From: Pseudomonadales bacterium
GTDB taxonomy: Bacteria > Pseudomonadota > Gammaproteobacteria > Pseudomonadales > DT-91
Assembly (NCBI GenBank): GCA_013215025.1
Contig: JABSRR010000050.1
Coordinates: forward strand, 11,965 to 20,134
Length of the DNA stretch: 8,170 nucleotides
Reading direction: 5' to 3'
The position numbers and the translations under genes were made by a program. This document shows positions 1 through 7,159 of this stretch, one piece after another (position 1 is the first letter of the stretch; each line of letters starts with the position of its first letter). The notes beneath the pieces are model-generated. The model ran no database searches and was not told where the DNA came from. It saw only the letters and a program-made list of their open reading frames with translations.

Positions 1-896
1 TCGCGCGAGATAATCAGCACCCCATGACCTCCTTGCTCAAAGGTGATCCAGTTAAAGTCAACACCGGGATAAAGCTGCTCTAAGTAAATCGCCGAGTTGC
101 CTACTTCTAACACCAACAAGCCATCATCTGCCAAGTAATCAGCAGCCTGTCGCAAAATAGCCAGAGGGTGATCGAGCCCTAAGGAGCCCGATTGCAGCGC
201 CATTGCAGGCTCATGTTTATACTCCCTGGGCATACTGTCATAATCGCGTTGATCAACATAAGGTGGATTAGAAATAATCAAATCAAATACCGCATCAATT
301 TGATCAAAAAGATCCGATTGAATCGTTGATACCCAGTTATTCAACTTATATTTTTCAATATTAATATCAGCTACGTCTAAAGCATCTTCAGATAAATCGG
401 CTAATAACACCTCTGCCTCATCAAACATTTCCGCACAGGCAATACCAATACAGCCAGAACCGCAACACAAGTCTAAGATATAGCTAGGATATTGGCCTTG
501 ATACCAAGGTTGAAAGCCATTTTGAATTAACTCGCCAATCGGTGATCGCGGAATCAATACCCGTTGGTCAACATAAAAAGGCATGCCTGAAAACCAAGCT
601 TGCTTAACTAAGTACGGAGTCGGGACATTATCATCGATACGCTGTGCTAACAGTGAGAGTATATGCAAGCGCTCGCTTTTTAATAGACGCGCATCAAGCA
701 TCTCTTCACCAATCGTCATAGGCAAAAATAAACCCTGCAGCACTAAGGCTAAGGCTTCATCCCAGTCATTATCGGTGCCATGACCATAAAATAAATGGTG
801 TTGACGGAACTGAGACACACTAAAGCGCAACATATCTCGCAATGTTATTAATTCTTCAGCCAGTAACGGTTGAGATAATTCTGCAAATTTCTTCAT
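1..896 (-). CDS. prmB: Ribosomal protein L3 N5-glutamine methyltransferase PrmB (3' end cut by window edge)
   Basis: PrmB uses S-adenosylmethionine to methylate a glutamine side chain of ribosomal protein L3 in the cytoplasm, a step tied to 50S assembly. My translation gives 298 residues with no stop. E. coli PrmB has about 310, so only some 10-20 C-terminal residues are missing. The N-terminal helical part contains GHGTDNDWDEA (residues 38-48), typical of PrmB. RSPIGELI (117-124) precedes the Rossmann fold. The SAM-binding glycine loop is DLCCGSGCIGIA (142-153), and the catalytic NPPY that holds the target glutamine is at 210-213. The RSPI stretch and the N-terminal domain separate it from the release-factor enzyme PrmC. 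The ATG at 896 has a GAGG ribosome site at 902-905 with 5 nt spacing. It lies 16 nt after the hydrolase stop and is the last visible gene of the gpsA-sixA-hydrolase run. In many gammaproteobacteria aroC follows prmB, but that lies outside this window. Confidence 0.96.
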   Translation of the reverse strand, partial: MKKFAELSQPLLAEELITLRDMLRFSVSQFRQHHLFYGHGTDNDWDEALALVLQGLFLPMTIGEEMLDARLLKSERLHILSLLAQRIDDNVPTPYLVKQAWFSGMPFYVDQRVLIPRSPIGELIQNGFQPWYQGQYPSYILDLCCGSGCIGIACAEMFDEAEVLLADLSEDALDVADINIEKYKLNNWVSTIQSDLFDQIDAVFDLIISNPPYVDQRDYDSMPREYKHEPAMALQSGSLGLDHPLAILRQAADYLADDGLLVLEVGNSAIYLEQLYPGVDFNWITFEQGGHGVLIISR

Positions 897-901
897 ATTG
901 G

Positions 902-905
902 CCTC
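902..905 (-). promoter_or_regulatory. Ribosome binding site of prmB
   Basis: GAGG on the minus strand lies 5 nt before the prmB ATG at 896, in the 16-nt gap after the hydrolase stop. It supports this start and suggests independent translation initiation within the operon. Confidence 0.7.
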
Positions 906-912
906 AATATGA

Positions 913-1794
913 TTAAAACGTTAGTAGCTGCAAACAAGATTGAGCAATGCTATCAGCCTGCTGTTGCATATGTTGATGATGTCCACCAGCAAAATATTGC
1001 CAGTCAAATTCAGGATAAGCCTGCGCGCAAGATACTAACTCGGGCATCTGAGCAAGGCCTTGCTCAGCCATAATAATTCGGCAGCGCAGTGACTGCTGTT
1101 GAACGTGCTGGCGTAATTGTAGCAGCCATTGCTGATTATGTGCTGCTGTTTGCTTCATGGCTGACGCTACTTTAAGGCGTTCATCAATTCGCCAACTAAA
1201 ACCATCTTCGTTTTCAATCAAGCCCCTTCTAGCCAAATACTCTACCGCAGATGGGAGCATATTAGCTGCTTTAGCACGAACCAAAATCGCTTCTTCTCGA
1301 GTATTGAACTGGCGACTAGCCTTACGACTCTGAAAACCATGCACAAAACGCTTAAATTGTTCTGGATCATCCTTAATGTCTATCGGCAAAGGTAATAAAC
1401 CATCTAAGTTAATCAGCGCCTGAATGCGTCCGCTATCGGCCAAGCTGACGGATAACATAGTAGCAATCATGGCACCTCGAGAATGTCCCATCAGTGAAAA
1501 GCTGTCTAAACGTAAATGATTGGCAATGGCTAGCACATCCACCGCATCATCCCAAAGGTGATAGCTAGCCTGTAGCGGCCGCATATCGCTGAGACCCTGC
1601 CCTGCCAAGTCGACAGCGATCACTTGTATATTAGCATTCGCTAAATGAGGTGCAATAAGGGTAAAACTTGCAGCATTATCTAACCAGCCATGTAAGGCAA
1701 TCACGGTATGAACTGGGCTTTTAGGGCGATAAACTTCAATTGCAAGCTGAATATCGCGGATCGATAAACTTTGCTGCTCAATAATAAAACTCAT
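913..1794 (-). CDS. Alpha/beta hydrolase, SERHL/MhpC-like
   Basis: This is a 293-residue alpha/beta-fold hydrolase that probably acts on an ester or related bond in the cytoplasm; its substrate cannot be read from sequence. The oxyanion-hole segment HGWLDNAASF (35-44) is characteristic of the serine-hydrolase-like (SERHL) group. VDLAGQGLSD (61-70) corresponds to the usual D-x-x-G-x-G-x-S turn. The nucleophile elbow is GHSRG (103-107), with Ser105 as nucleophile. The catalytic histidine is in GGHHQHM near the C-terminus (His272 or His273). The acid residue is not obvious. An insert of roughly residues 135-215 would form the cap domain. No signal peptide or membrane segment is seen. The ATG at 1794 follows the sixA stop by 6 nt, and its weak GGATAG ribosome site overlaps that stop, so translational coupling with sixA is likely. 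The elbow has Arg where many relatives have Met or Gln. Confidence 0.88.
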   Translation of the reverse strand: MSFIIEQQSLSIRDIQLAIEVYRPKSPVHTVIALHGWLDNAASFTLIAPHLANANIQVIAVDLAGQGLSDMRPLQASYHLWDDAVDVLAIANHLRLDSFSLMGHSRGAMIATMLSVSLADSGRIQALINLDGLLPLPIDIKDDPEQFKRFVHGFQSRKASRQFNTREEAILVRAKAANMLPSAVEYLARRGLIENEDGFSWRIDERLKVASAMKQTAAHNQQWLLQLRQHVQQQSLRCRIIMAEQGLAQMPELVSCAQAYPEFDWQYFAGGHHQHMQQQADSIAQSCLQLLTF

Positions 1795-1800
1795 TGACTG

Positions 1801-2334
1801 CTATCCATAAGGGCGGTGCCAAACTTGGCAGACTTCTGCTAAGCCAGCGGCTATTAACGGCATTTTTAGTAGTGACAAAGACGCAGGCGCCATTGGAAAA
1901 TTAAATGCCTGACGCATGTCACCATCGACAAGATAGGCTTGTAAATAAGATACCAAAGGTTGGTGAGAAACTATCATCAGCGAACGCAGATCATGGTTAG
2001 AGGCAACATGTTGCTCTAACATCAATAATACGTCTTCAATATTTGTATTTGGCGTGAGTTGTTCTGAAACACTGCTTGTAGGTGAAAAACTAAGACCTTG
2101 TTGAACAGCAGAGAGTGTTTGCTGAGTACGCTGATAGGGGCTAGCTAGGATATGCTCGGGTAAAGGCGCATAGCAACTTCCGGCAAATAGTGATAACTTC
2201 GCACCAACTTGCTGACAGTCCTGTAATCCTTGCGCTGTTAAACATCTTGCCTTATCAGTTGCGGCATGGAAGCTAGCCTCACCATGGCGCAGCAGCCAAA
2301 GATAAACATAAGAGGTATTATCGGTCGATTGCAT
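1801..2334 (-). CDS. sixA: Phosphohistidine phosphatase SixA
   Basis: SixA removes phosphate from histidine residues. In E. coli it was first assigned to the HPt domain of ArcB and later shown to act on NPr of the nitrogen-related PTS. The protein has 177 residues and belongs to the histidine phosphatase (phosphoglycerate mutase-like) superfamily. The catalytic motif is LLRHGEA (14-20), with Arg16 and the phospho-accepting His17. The second arginine is Arg69 in ASPYQRTQQT (64-73). The acidic/Pro motif is EQLTPNTNIEDV (91-102), and the second catalytic histidine is His124 in IVSHQPLVSYL (121-131). E. coli SixA has 161 residues; this one has about nine extra at the N-terminus. An in-frame stop lies just upstream of the ATG at 2334, so it cannot start earlier. 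No clear Shine-Dalgarno sequence precedes it. It follows gpsA by 42 nt and abuts the hydrolase gene. Confidence 0.94.
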   Translation of the reverse strand: MQSTDNTSYVYLWLLRHGEASFHAATDKARCLTAQGLQDCQQVGAKLSLFAGSCYAPLPEHILASPYQRTQQTLSAVQQGLSFSPTSSVSEQLTPNTNIEDVLLMLEQHVASNHDLRSLMIVSHQPLVSYLQAYLVDGDMRQAFNFPMAPASLSLLKMPLIAAGLAEVCQVWHRPYG

Positions 2335-2376
2335 TAGCGGCTTTTTTCACAAGCTGTAAGCAATTCATAAGCAAGG

Positions 2377-3408
2377 CTATTTGGTTGAATACTCAACATC
2401 AACACTTTGCTCACCCTGCATCAAACGGTCTATAACGTGTTCAACAGAGACATTGTGATAGAGAATATCGTGCATTCCCTCAATCAGAGGCATATAGACA
2501 TCTAACTGCTGCGCTTTCTCTTTAACCAATTTTAGAGTGTTAACACCCTCTGCCACTTGACCCAAATCAGCGACAATATCGTCTAAACGCTTGCCCTCAC
2601 CTAGCGCGTAACCTACTCTGAAATTTCGCGACAAGGGTGACATGCAAGTAACTACTAAATCACCTACGCCAGCAAGTCCCATGAAAGTAATGGGGTCAGC
2701 GCCTAATTTCACAGCAAATCTCGACATTTCCGTGATACTGCGGGTAATCAGCATACCAATGGTGTTTTGGCCAACGCCCAAAGCATTCGCCATACCACAG
2801 ATAATCGCATAGCAATTTTTTAAGGCACCTGCCAACTCAACGCCATAAGTATCTTGGCCACCGTAAACTCTAAAGGTTGAGCCGCCCAGTGCTGCCTGAA
2901 CAAGCTCAATAAGCGCAGCAGATTGACTAGCAACAACAGTAGCTGTTAGATGGCCCTCGGCAATTTCTTTCGCCAAATTTGGACCACTCATCACTGCAAT
3001 ATCGCATTGACTGAGCTCTTCAGCAATAACCTGAGACATCAGTTTAAAACTTGAAGCCTCAATGCCTTTGGTCAAACTGATTACATGCGTACCTGACTTT
3101 AACAGAGGCTGCAGCTGACGTGCTACTTGGCGACATGATTGGCTTGGCACAGCTAAAAATACTAATGTTACATCGGCAACGACCGTGGCTAGCTCGGTAT
3201 CGGCTTTAACACCATCATGTAAGGTAATATCGGGCAGATAAAAACTATTCATGCGAGCTTGATTGATTTCGTTGGCACGCGCTTCACTTCTTAACCACAA
3301 ACAAACTTGATGCCCATTCGCCGCCAGCAAATTGGCGATCGCGGTACCAAAACTACCTCCACCTAAAACGGCGGTTTTAATGAGCTCAGCAGATTGCTTG
3401 GTCGCCAT
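2377..3408 (-). CDS. gpsA: NAD(P)-dependent glycerol-3-phosphate dehydrogenase GpsA
   Basis: GpsA reduces dihydroxyacetone phosphate to sn-glycerol 3-phosphate, the backbone for membrane phospholipids, in the cytoplasm. The 343-residue length matches the family (about 330-340). The N-terminal Rossmann dinucleotide motif is VLGGGSFGTAIANLLA (14-29). SLTKGIE (111-117) and MSGPNLAKEIAEG (140-152) are signature segments. The catalytic lysine is Lys197 in ELAGALKN (191-198). GLAGVGDLVVT (244-254) and PLSRNFRVG (258-266) contribute the phosphate and cofactor contacts. The ATG at 3408 is preceded by a modest AAGAGA ribosome site. It is the first gene of the gpsA-sixA-hydrolase-prmB run. The htpG terminator sits 42 nt upstream, so gpsA needs its own promoter or read-through. 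I see only an extended -10-like TGCGATAAG near 3437-3445 and no matching -35, which is too weak to call. Confidence 0.97.
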   Translation of the reverse strand: MATKQSAELIKTAVLGGGSFGTAIANLLAANGHQVCLWLRSEARANEINQARMNSFYLPDITLHDGVKADTELATVVADVTLVFLAVPSQSCRQVARQLQPLLKSGTHVISLTKGIEASSFKLMSQVIAEELSQCDIAVMSGPNLAKEIAEGHLTATVVASQSAALIELVQAALGGSTFRVYGGQDTYGVELAGALKNCYAIICGMANALGVGQNTIGMLITRSITEMSRFAVKLGADPITFMGLAGVGDLVVTCMSPLSRNFRVGYALGEGKRLDDIVADLGQVAEGVNTLKLVKEKAQQLDVYMPLIEGMHDILYHNVSVEHVIDRLMQGEQSVDVEYSTK

Positions 3409-3450
3409 GTTTTTTTCTCTTGTTATTAATCTTCTAGCTTATCGCATTCT

Positions 3451-3488
3451 AAAAAAAAAGCCATGTTCACAGAAGTAAACATGGCTTT
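3451..3488 (-). terminator. Rho-independent terminator of htpG
   Basis: An 11-bp inverted repeat, AAAGCCATGTT (3457-3467) and AACATGGCTTT (3478-3488), surrounds a 10-nt loop. On the minus strand the stem is followed by nine T (3451-3459). It begins 17 nt after the htpG stop. It separates the heat-shock gene from gpsA, which starts 42 nt further on in the same direction. On the plus strand the T run after the stem is only three long, so it is not expected to work well in the other direction. Confidence 0.9.
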
Positions 3489-3505
3489 ATAGCATGTGGC
3501 GACAG

Positions 3506-5416
3506 TTAGCTTGCTAAATCTAAGATCAGCTTATTTAATTTAGCGACGTAGCTGGCAGGATCATCAAGGCTGCCACCTTCAGCTAAGCTGGCCTGATCTA
3601 ATAATATGCCCGCTAAGTCTGAAAAGCGTGCCTCATCAGCTTCTGCGTCTAGCTTTTGCACCAATGGGTGTTCAGGGTTTAGCTCAAAAATAGGCTTAGA
3701 ATCAGGCACTTCTTGACCTGCCTGCTCCAAAATCCGACGCATTTGCATATTCATATCAAAGTCATCAACCACAATACAGGCTGGCGACTCTGTTAGTCGA
3801 GATGTTACGCGAACCTCTTTAACTTTTTCACCTAAGCTATCTGCAACACGCTGTACTAAGTCTTCATTGTCTTTCGCCAGCGTTTCTTGCTCTTGTTTGT
3901 CAGCTTCGGTATCCAAATCGCCTAGGTCAAGCTGGCCTTTACCAATATCTTGGAACGCTTTTTCATCAAAGTTGGCAAGATGGTTCATTAACCATTCATC
4001 CACTCGATCAGTCAGCAATAATACCTCGATGCCTTTTTTCTTAAACACTTCCAGATGTGGACTGTTTTTAGCAGTTTGATAGTTCTCAGCTGCAATATAG
4101 TAAATTTTTTCTTGACCATCTTGCATGCGCTCAATGTAATTCGACAGTGATTGATTTTGAACGGCACTGTCTTCATGCGTACTGGTGAAGCGCAATAATT
4201 TAGCAATCTTCTCTTTATTACTAAAATCTTCAGCTGGCCCTTCTTTCAATACCTGGCCGAATTCATCCCAAAATTCTTGATATTGTTCTGGCTGTTTTTT
4301 AGCCATTTTTTCTAACATGTCGAGTACACGTTTAGTCAAGGCAGACTTCATACTCTCAACCGTGCTATCTTGCTGCAAAATTTCACGAGACACATTCAGC
4401 GATAAGTCATTCGAATCTACAATACCTTTTACAAATCGTAGGTACAGCGGTAAGAACTGTTCTGCATCATCCATGATAAAGGTGCGCTGAACATAGAGTT
4501 TCAGTCCACGAACAGCATCGCGATTCCACATATCAAACGGTGCTTTGGCAGGCAAAAACAACAGTGAGGTATACTCATATTTACCTTCGACTTTATTGTG
4601 TGACCATGTCATAGGGTCCTGAAAGTCGTGCGATACGTGCTTGTAGAACTCTTTATACTCATCATCTTCAATCTCAGATTTTGAGCGAGTCCACAGCGCT
4701 GTAGCAGTATTCACAGTCTCATCTTGTGGCTCTGACATGCCTTTTTCATTACCTTCCTCATCATACTCAGGCATTGGCTCCGATTGCATAATCACAGGAA
4801 TCGCAATGTGGTCAGAATACTTTTTAATAATTGAACGCACTCTAAAGTTTTCAGCAAACTCAAGTTGGTCATCGTTAAGATGCAGAATGATGGTAGTGCC
4901 GCGCTGAGCTTTTTCAATATCGGCAATGCTAAAGTCGGCCTCACCCTCAGACGTCCAGTGCACACCATTATTAGCTGACTCACCTGCCCGGCGCGTCATC
5001 ACCTCGACCTTATGCGCAACAATAAAAGCCGAGTAAAAACCAACACCAAACTGACCTATCAATTGCGAATCTTTCTTTTCATCGCCCGTCAGCGAACCCA
5101 GAAACGCCGCCGTACCCGATTTTGCAATCGTCCCCAAGTTTTCAATAACTTCGTCGCGGCTCATACCGATGCCGTTATCGCTGATGCTAATCGTCTTAGC
5201 ATCTTTATCGAGCTCGATACGAATCGATAATTCACCATCGCCCTCATATAGCGCATCATTGGATACGGCTTCAAAGCGCAGCTTTTCACATGCATCAGAT
5301 GCATTAGAAATCAGCTCACGGAGAAAAATTTCTTTATTCGAATACAGTGAGTGGATCATTAACTGCAGCAGTTGTTTTGCTTCAGTTTGAAATTCCATTT
5401 TTTCAGCAGTCGACAT
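3506..5416 (-). CDS. htpG: Molecular chaperone HtpG (bacterial Hsp90)
   Basis: HtpG is the bacterial Hsp90, an ATP-driven homodimeric chaperone in the cytoplasm that remodels client proteins together with DnaK. The protein has 636 residues against 624 in E. coli and is collinear throughout. The N-terminal GHKL ATPase domain shows [20 protein letters not shown] (23-42) with catalytic Glu34 and Mg-binding Asn38. It also has SDNGIGM (79-85) with nucleotide-binding Asp80, and the lid motif [10 protein letters not shown] (121-130). An acidic linker occupies about 213-233. The middle domain starts near [10 protein letters not shown] (240-249) and carries [10 protein letters not shown] (340-349), whose Arg344 matches the ATP-sensing arginine. 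The C-terminal dimerisation domain ends in LILDLAS, without the eukaryotic MEEVD tail, as expected. The ATG at 5416 has a TAAGG site (5425-5429) with 8 nt spacing. A sigma-32-type promoter and a terminator bracket the gene, so it is probably a single-gene heat-shock unit. Confidence 0.99.
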   Translation of the reverse strand: MSTAEKMEFQTEAKQLLQLMIHSLYSNKEIFLRELISNASDACEKLRFEAVSNDALYEGDGELSIRIELDKDAKTISISDNGIGMSRDEVIENLGTIAKSGTAAFLGSLTGDEKKDSQLIGQFGVGFYSAFIVAHKVEVMTRRAGESANNGVHWTSEGEADFSIADIEKAQRGTTIILHLNDDQLEFAENFRVRSIIKKYSDHIAIPVIMQSEPMPEYDEEGNEKGMSEPQDETVNTATALWTRSKSEIEDDEYKEFYKHVSHDFQDPMTWSHNKVEGKYEYTSLLFLPAKAPFDMWNRDAVRGLKLYVQRTFIMDDAEQFLPLYLRFVKGIVDSNDLSLNVSREILQQDSTVESMKSALTKRVLDMLEKMAKKQPEQYQEFWDEFGQVLKEGPAEDFSNKEKIAKLLRFTSTHEDSAVQNQSLSNYIERMQDGQEKIYYIAAENYQTAKNSPHLEVFKKKGIEVLLLTDRVDEWLMNHLANFDEKAFQDIGKGQLDLGDLDTEADKQEQETLAKDNEDLVQRVADSLGEKVKEVRVTSRLTESPACIVVDDFDMNMQMRRILEQAGQEVPDSKPIFELNPEHPLVQKLDAEADEARFSDLAGILLDQASLAEGGSLDDPASYVAKLNKLILDLAS

Positions 5417-5424
5417 AAGTAATA

Positions 5425-5429
5425 CCTTA
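5425..5429 (-). promoter_or_regulatory. Ribosome binding site of htpG
   Basis: TAAGG on the minus strand, 8 nt before the ATG at 5416, confirms the htpG start. It lies inside the roughly 42-nt leader predicted from the heat-shock promoter. Confidence 0.75.
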
Positions 5430-5465
5430 GTAGTTGAATCAATCGTAAAAATCTAATGTTTGTCT

Positions 5466-5493
5466 ATATGGCGTCAGTTCTTCGCATTTCAAG
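5466..5493 (-). promoter_or_regulatory. Sigma-32 (RpoH) heat-shock promoter of htpG
   Basis: On the minus strand, 5493-5487 reads CTTGAAA, a perfect match to the sigma-32 -35 consensus. After a 13-nt spacer, 5473-5466 reads CGCCATAT, matching CCCCATNT at all but one position. The spacing is within the accepted 11-16 nt range. Transcription would start near 5458-5460, leaving a leader of about 42 nt before the htpG ATG. htpG is a classic RpoH target, so sequence and gene identity agree. Whether a second, vegetative promoter exists cannot be told. Confidence 0.88.
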
Positions 5494-5509
5494 CGTAATA
5501 CTTTAAAAT
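5481..5509 (+). promoter_or_regulatory. Candidate sigma-70 promoter for the aldehyde dehydrogenase gene
   Basis: TTCGCA (5481-5486, 4 of 6 to TTGACA) is followed after 17 nt by TAAAAT (5504-5509, 5 of 6 to TATAAT). It would fire rightward toward the dehydrogenase, starting near 5516. Its -35 directly adjoins the -35 of the heat-shock promoter, so two polymerases could compete. An alternative is TATAAA at 5577-5582 with only a poor -35. In AT-rich DNA such matches arise by chance, so this is tentative. Confidence 0.3.
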
Positions 5510-5591
5510 TCTATTAATTTCTTACTAAACTTTTACTCCCATGCTCACTGAGTTTTGGGTAAGATTTACGGTCAATTATAAAAACACCAAC

Positions 5592-5595
5592 GGGA
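5592..5595 (+). promoter_or_regulatory. Ribosome binding site deciding the aldehyde dehydrogenase start
   Basis: GGGA lies 8 nt before the ATG at 5604. The in-frame ATG at 5595 overlaps it and has no site of its own. The in-frame ATG at 5541 is preceded by a pyrimidine-rich stretch without a Shine-Dalgarno sequence. This favours 5604 as the start. Confidence 0.55.
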
Positions 5596-5603
5596 TGCCA
5601 ATT

Positions 5604-7073
5604 ATGAACAGTCCAGCTCAAGCGATGGATGCGGTACAAGAAGATTTCTCTCAAGCGCAAATGGAACAATTACTGCAAAAACAGCGTGACAGTTTTTTAG
5701 CCGAGGGCGAAGTCAGTTATCAGACTCGCATTGACCGTTTAGACCGTCTCGCCAAATTGCTGCATGAGAATCAAGATGCTCTCGTCCAAGCCATGTCTGA
5801 AGACTTTGGTCATCGTTCTCACCACCAGTCAATTGTTGCCGACTTTTATGGTTCGTATGAAGCCATTAAACACCAGAAAAAAGAGCTGAAAAAATGGATG
5901 AAGCCTGAAAAAAGACGCTCACCATTTCCGCTAGGCCTTATCGGTGCGCGCTCAGAGGTGCATTATCAACCTAAAGGTGTGGTTGGTAACATCACCACTT
6001 GGAACTTCCCTGTATTTGTGGCGATCACTCCGCTTGCCGGGATTTTGGCAGCCGGCAACCGATGCCTGGTAAAGTTGACGGAAGTGACCCCTCGCACATC
6101 CAATCTGCTGAAAGCCTTATTTGCGCAATATTTTGATGAGACTGAAGTCGCCGGCATTACAGGCGGGCCTGAGACAGGCGCGGCATTTTCGGCTCTTAAA
6201 CTAGACCACATCATCTTTACTGGTGCTACTAGCATTGGTAAATACGTTTTACAGGGTGCTGCTAATCATTTAACCCCAGTGACTTTAGAGCTGGGTGGTA
6301 AATCGCCGGTGATTGTTGGTCAATCAGCTAATTTAGAAGAAACCGCTTTACGCATTTTTACCGGCAAAGCCTTAAATGTTGGTCAAGTGTGCATCTCTCC
6401 AGATTATGCCTTTGTGCATGAATCACAAATGGACGCATTTATCAGCGCTGCAACGGCACATATTGAGAAAATGTTCCCAAGCATGCTGAATAATGATGAT
6501 TATAGTTCTGTTATAAACGCCAGACATTACCAACGACTGCAGAGTTATATCGACGATGCACGTGAAAAAGGTGGTGATGTGCGTCAAATAAACCCTGCCA
6601 ATGAAGACTTTTCGCAGCAAACGAAAACCCACAAAATACCCATGACACTGGTCATCAACCCCAGTGACGATATGAAAGTGATGCAAGATGAGATTTTTGG
6701 TCCAATCATTTCAATAAAAAGCTATAACAATATTGCAGACGTTATTAGCTTTATTAATCAAGGCGCGCGGCCGCTGGCACTTTATTACTTTGGTGACGAC
6801 AACAGTGAAAGAGACCGCGTTTTAGCTGAAACCACCTCTGGCGGTGCCTGCGTGAACGATGTTATTGCCCACGCTGGGGTTGAAGATATCCCGTTTGGTG
6901 GTGTTGGGCCATCCGGCATGGGGAACTACCATGGCTTTGAAGGCTTCAAAACCTTTTCTCATGCAAAAGCGGTATTCAAGCAATCAAAAATATATATGAT
7001 GAAATTTACCGGCATGATTCCTCCTTACAATGATAAAACCGATAAGACTTTGGAGTTTATGACTAAGGAGTAA
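5604..7073 (+). CDS. Aldehyde dehydrogenase, coniferyl aldehyde dehydrogenase (CalB) class
   Basis: This NAD(P)-dependent enzyme oxidises an aldehyde to a carboxylate. It most resembles coniferyl aldehyde dehydrogenase (CalB of Pseudomonas, coniferyl aldehyde to ferulate), but proteins of this class are also found where no lignin pathway is known, so the substrate is open. From the ATG at 5604 it has 489 residues, near the roughly 480 of the family. The N-terminal region has the class-typical SEDFGHRS (65-72). Catalytic residues are Asn134 (TWNFP), Glu229 (LELGGK) and the nucleophile Cys263 (GQVCISPDY). The cofactor-binding FTGATSIGK lies at 205-213. EEIFGP appears as DEIFGPI, and the C-terminus has PFGGVGPSGMGNYHG. 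In-frame ATGs at 5541 and 5595 would add 21 or 3 residues. The longer form would add MLTEFWVRFTVNYKNTNG, which resembles nothing in the family as I recall it. It is divergent from htpG and probably monocistronic. Confidence 0.9.
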   Translation: MNSPAQAMDAVQEDFSQAQMEQLLQKQRDSFLAEGEVSYQTRIDRLDRLAKLLHENQDALVQAMSEDFGHRSHHQSIVADFYGSYEAIKHQKKELKKWMKPEKRRSPFPLGLIGARSEVHYQPKGVVGNITTWNFPVFVAITPLAGILAAGNRCLVKLTEVTPRTSNLLKALFAQYFDETEVAGITGGPETGAAFSALKLDHIIFTGATSIGKYVLQGAANHLTPVTLELGGKSPVIVGQSANLEETALRIFTGKALNVGQVCISPDYAFVHESQMDAFISAATAHIEKMFPSMLNNDDYSSVINARHYQRLQSYIDDAREKGGDVRQINPANEDFSQQTKTHKIPMTLVINPSDDMKVMQDEIFGPIISIKSYNNIADVISFINQGARPLALYYFGDDNSERDRVLAETTSGGACVNDVIAHAGVEDIPFGGVGPSGMGNYHGFEGFKTFSHAKAVFKQSKIYMMKFTGMIPPYNDKTDKTLEFMTKE

Positions 7074-7123
7074 ACTTTTTGCGGTATTCATTAAGATCAG
7101 GTTTTACGAGTTTGCTATATCCC

Positions 7124-7153
7124 AAAAAAAAGCCAGCGTAAGCTGGCTTTTTT
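7124..7153. terminator. Bidirectional Rho-independent terminator
   Basis: GCCAGC (7132-7137) and GCTGGC (7142-7147) pair around the loop GTAA. The stem is flanked by eight A on the left (7124-7131) and six T on the right (7148-7153). It therefore ends in a T tract on either strand. It lies 50 nt after the aldehyde dehydrogenase stop and just past the stop of the convergent helicase gene, and it can serve both. Confidence 0.92.
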
Positions 7154-7159
7154 ATTGTA

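Noticed and set aside
583..783. Plus-strand open frame of 66 codons inside prmB
   Set aside because: It lies wholly antisense to a well-supported prmB frame, resembles no known family and has no convincing ribosome site.
3867..5390. Several plus- and minus-strand frames of 60-75 codons inside htpG
   Set aside because: The htpG frame is collinear with E. coli HtpG throughout; the others have serine- or leucine-rich composition typical of shadow frames.
5541..5603. N-terminal extension of the aldehyde dehydrogenase from the ATG at 5541
   Set aside because: No ribosome site precedes it, and the extra 21 residues do not look like the family. The ATG at 5604 has GGGA at 8 nt.
5966..6686. Minus-strand frames of 87-89 codons inside the aldehyde dehydrogenase gene
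   Set aside because: Antisense to conserved catalytic regions, with no family resemblance.
3457..7153. Similar hairpins with AAAGCCA/TGGCTTT at 3457-3488 and 7126-7153, possibly a dispersed repeat family
   Set aside because: Similarity is limited to the A/T tracts and a short GCC core expected of terminators; loops and inner stems differ.
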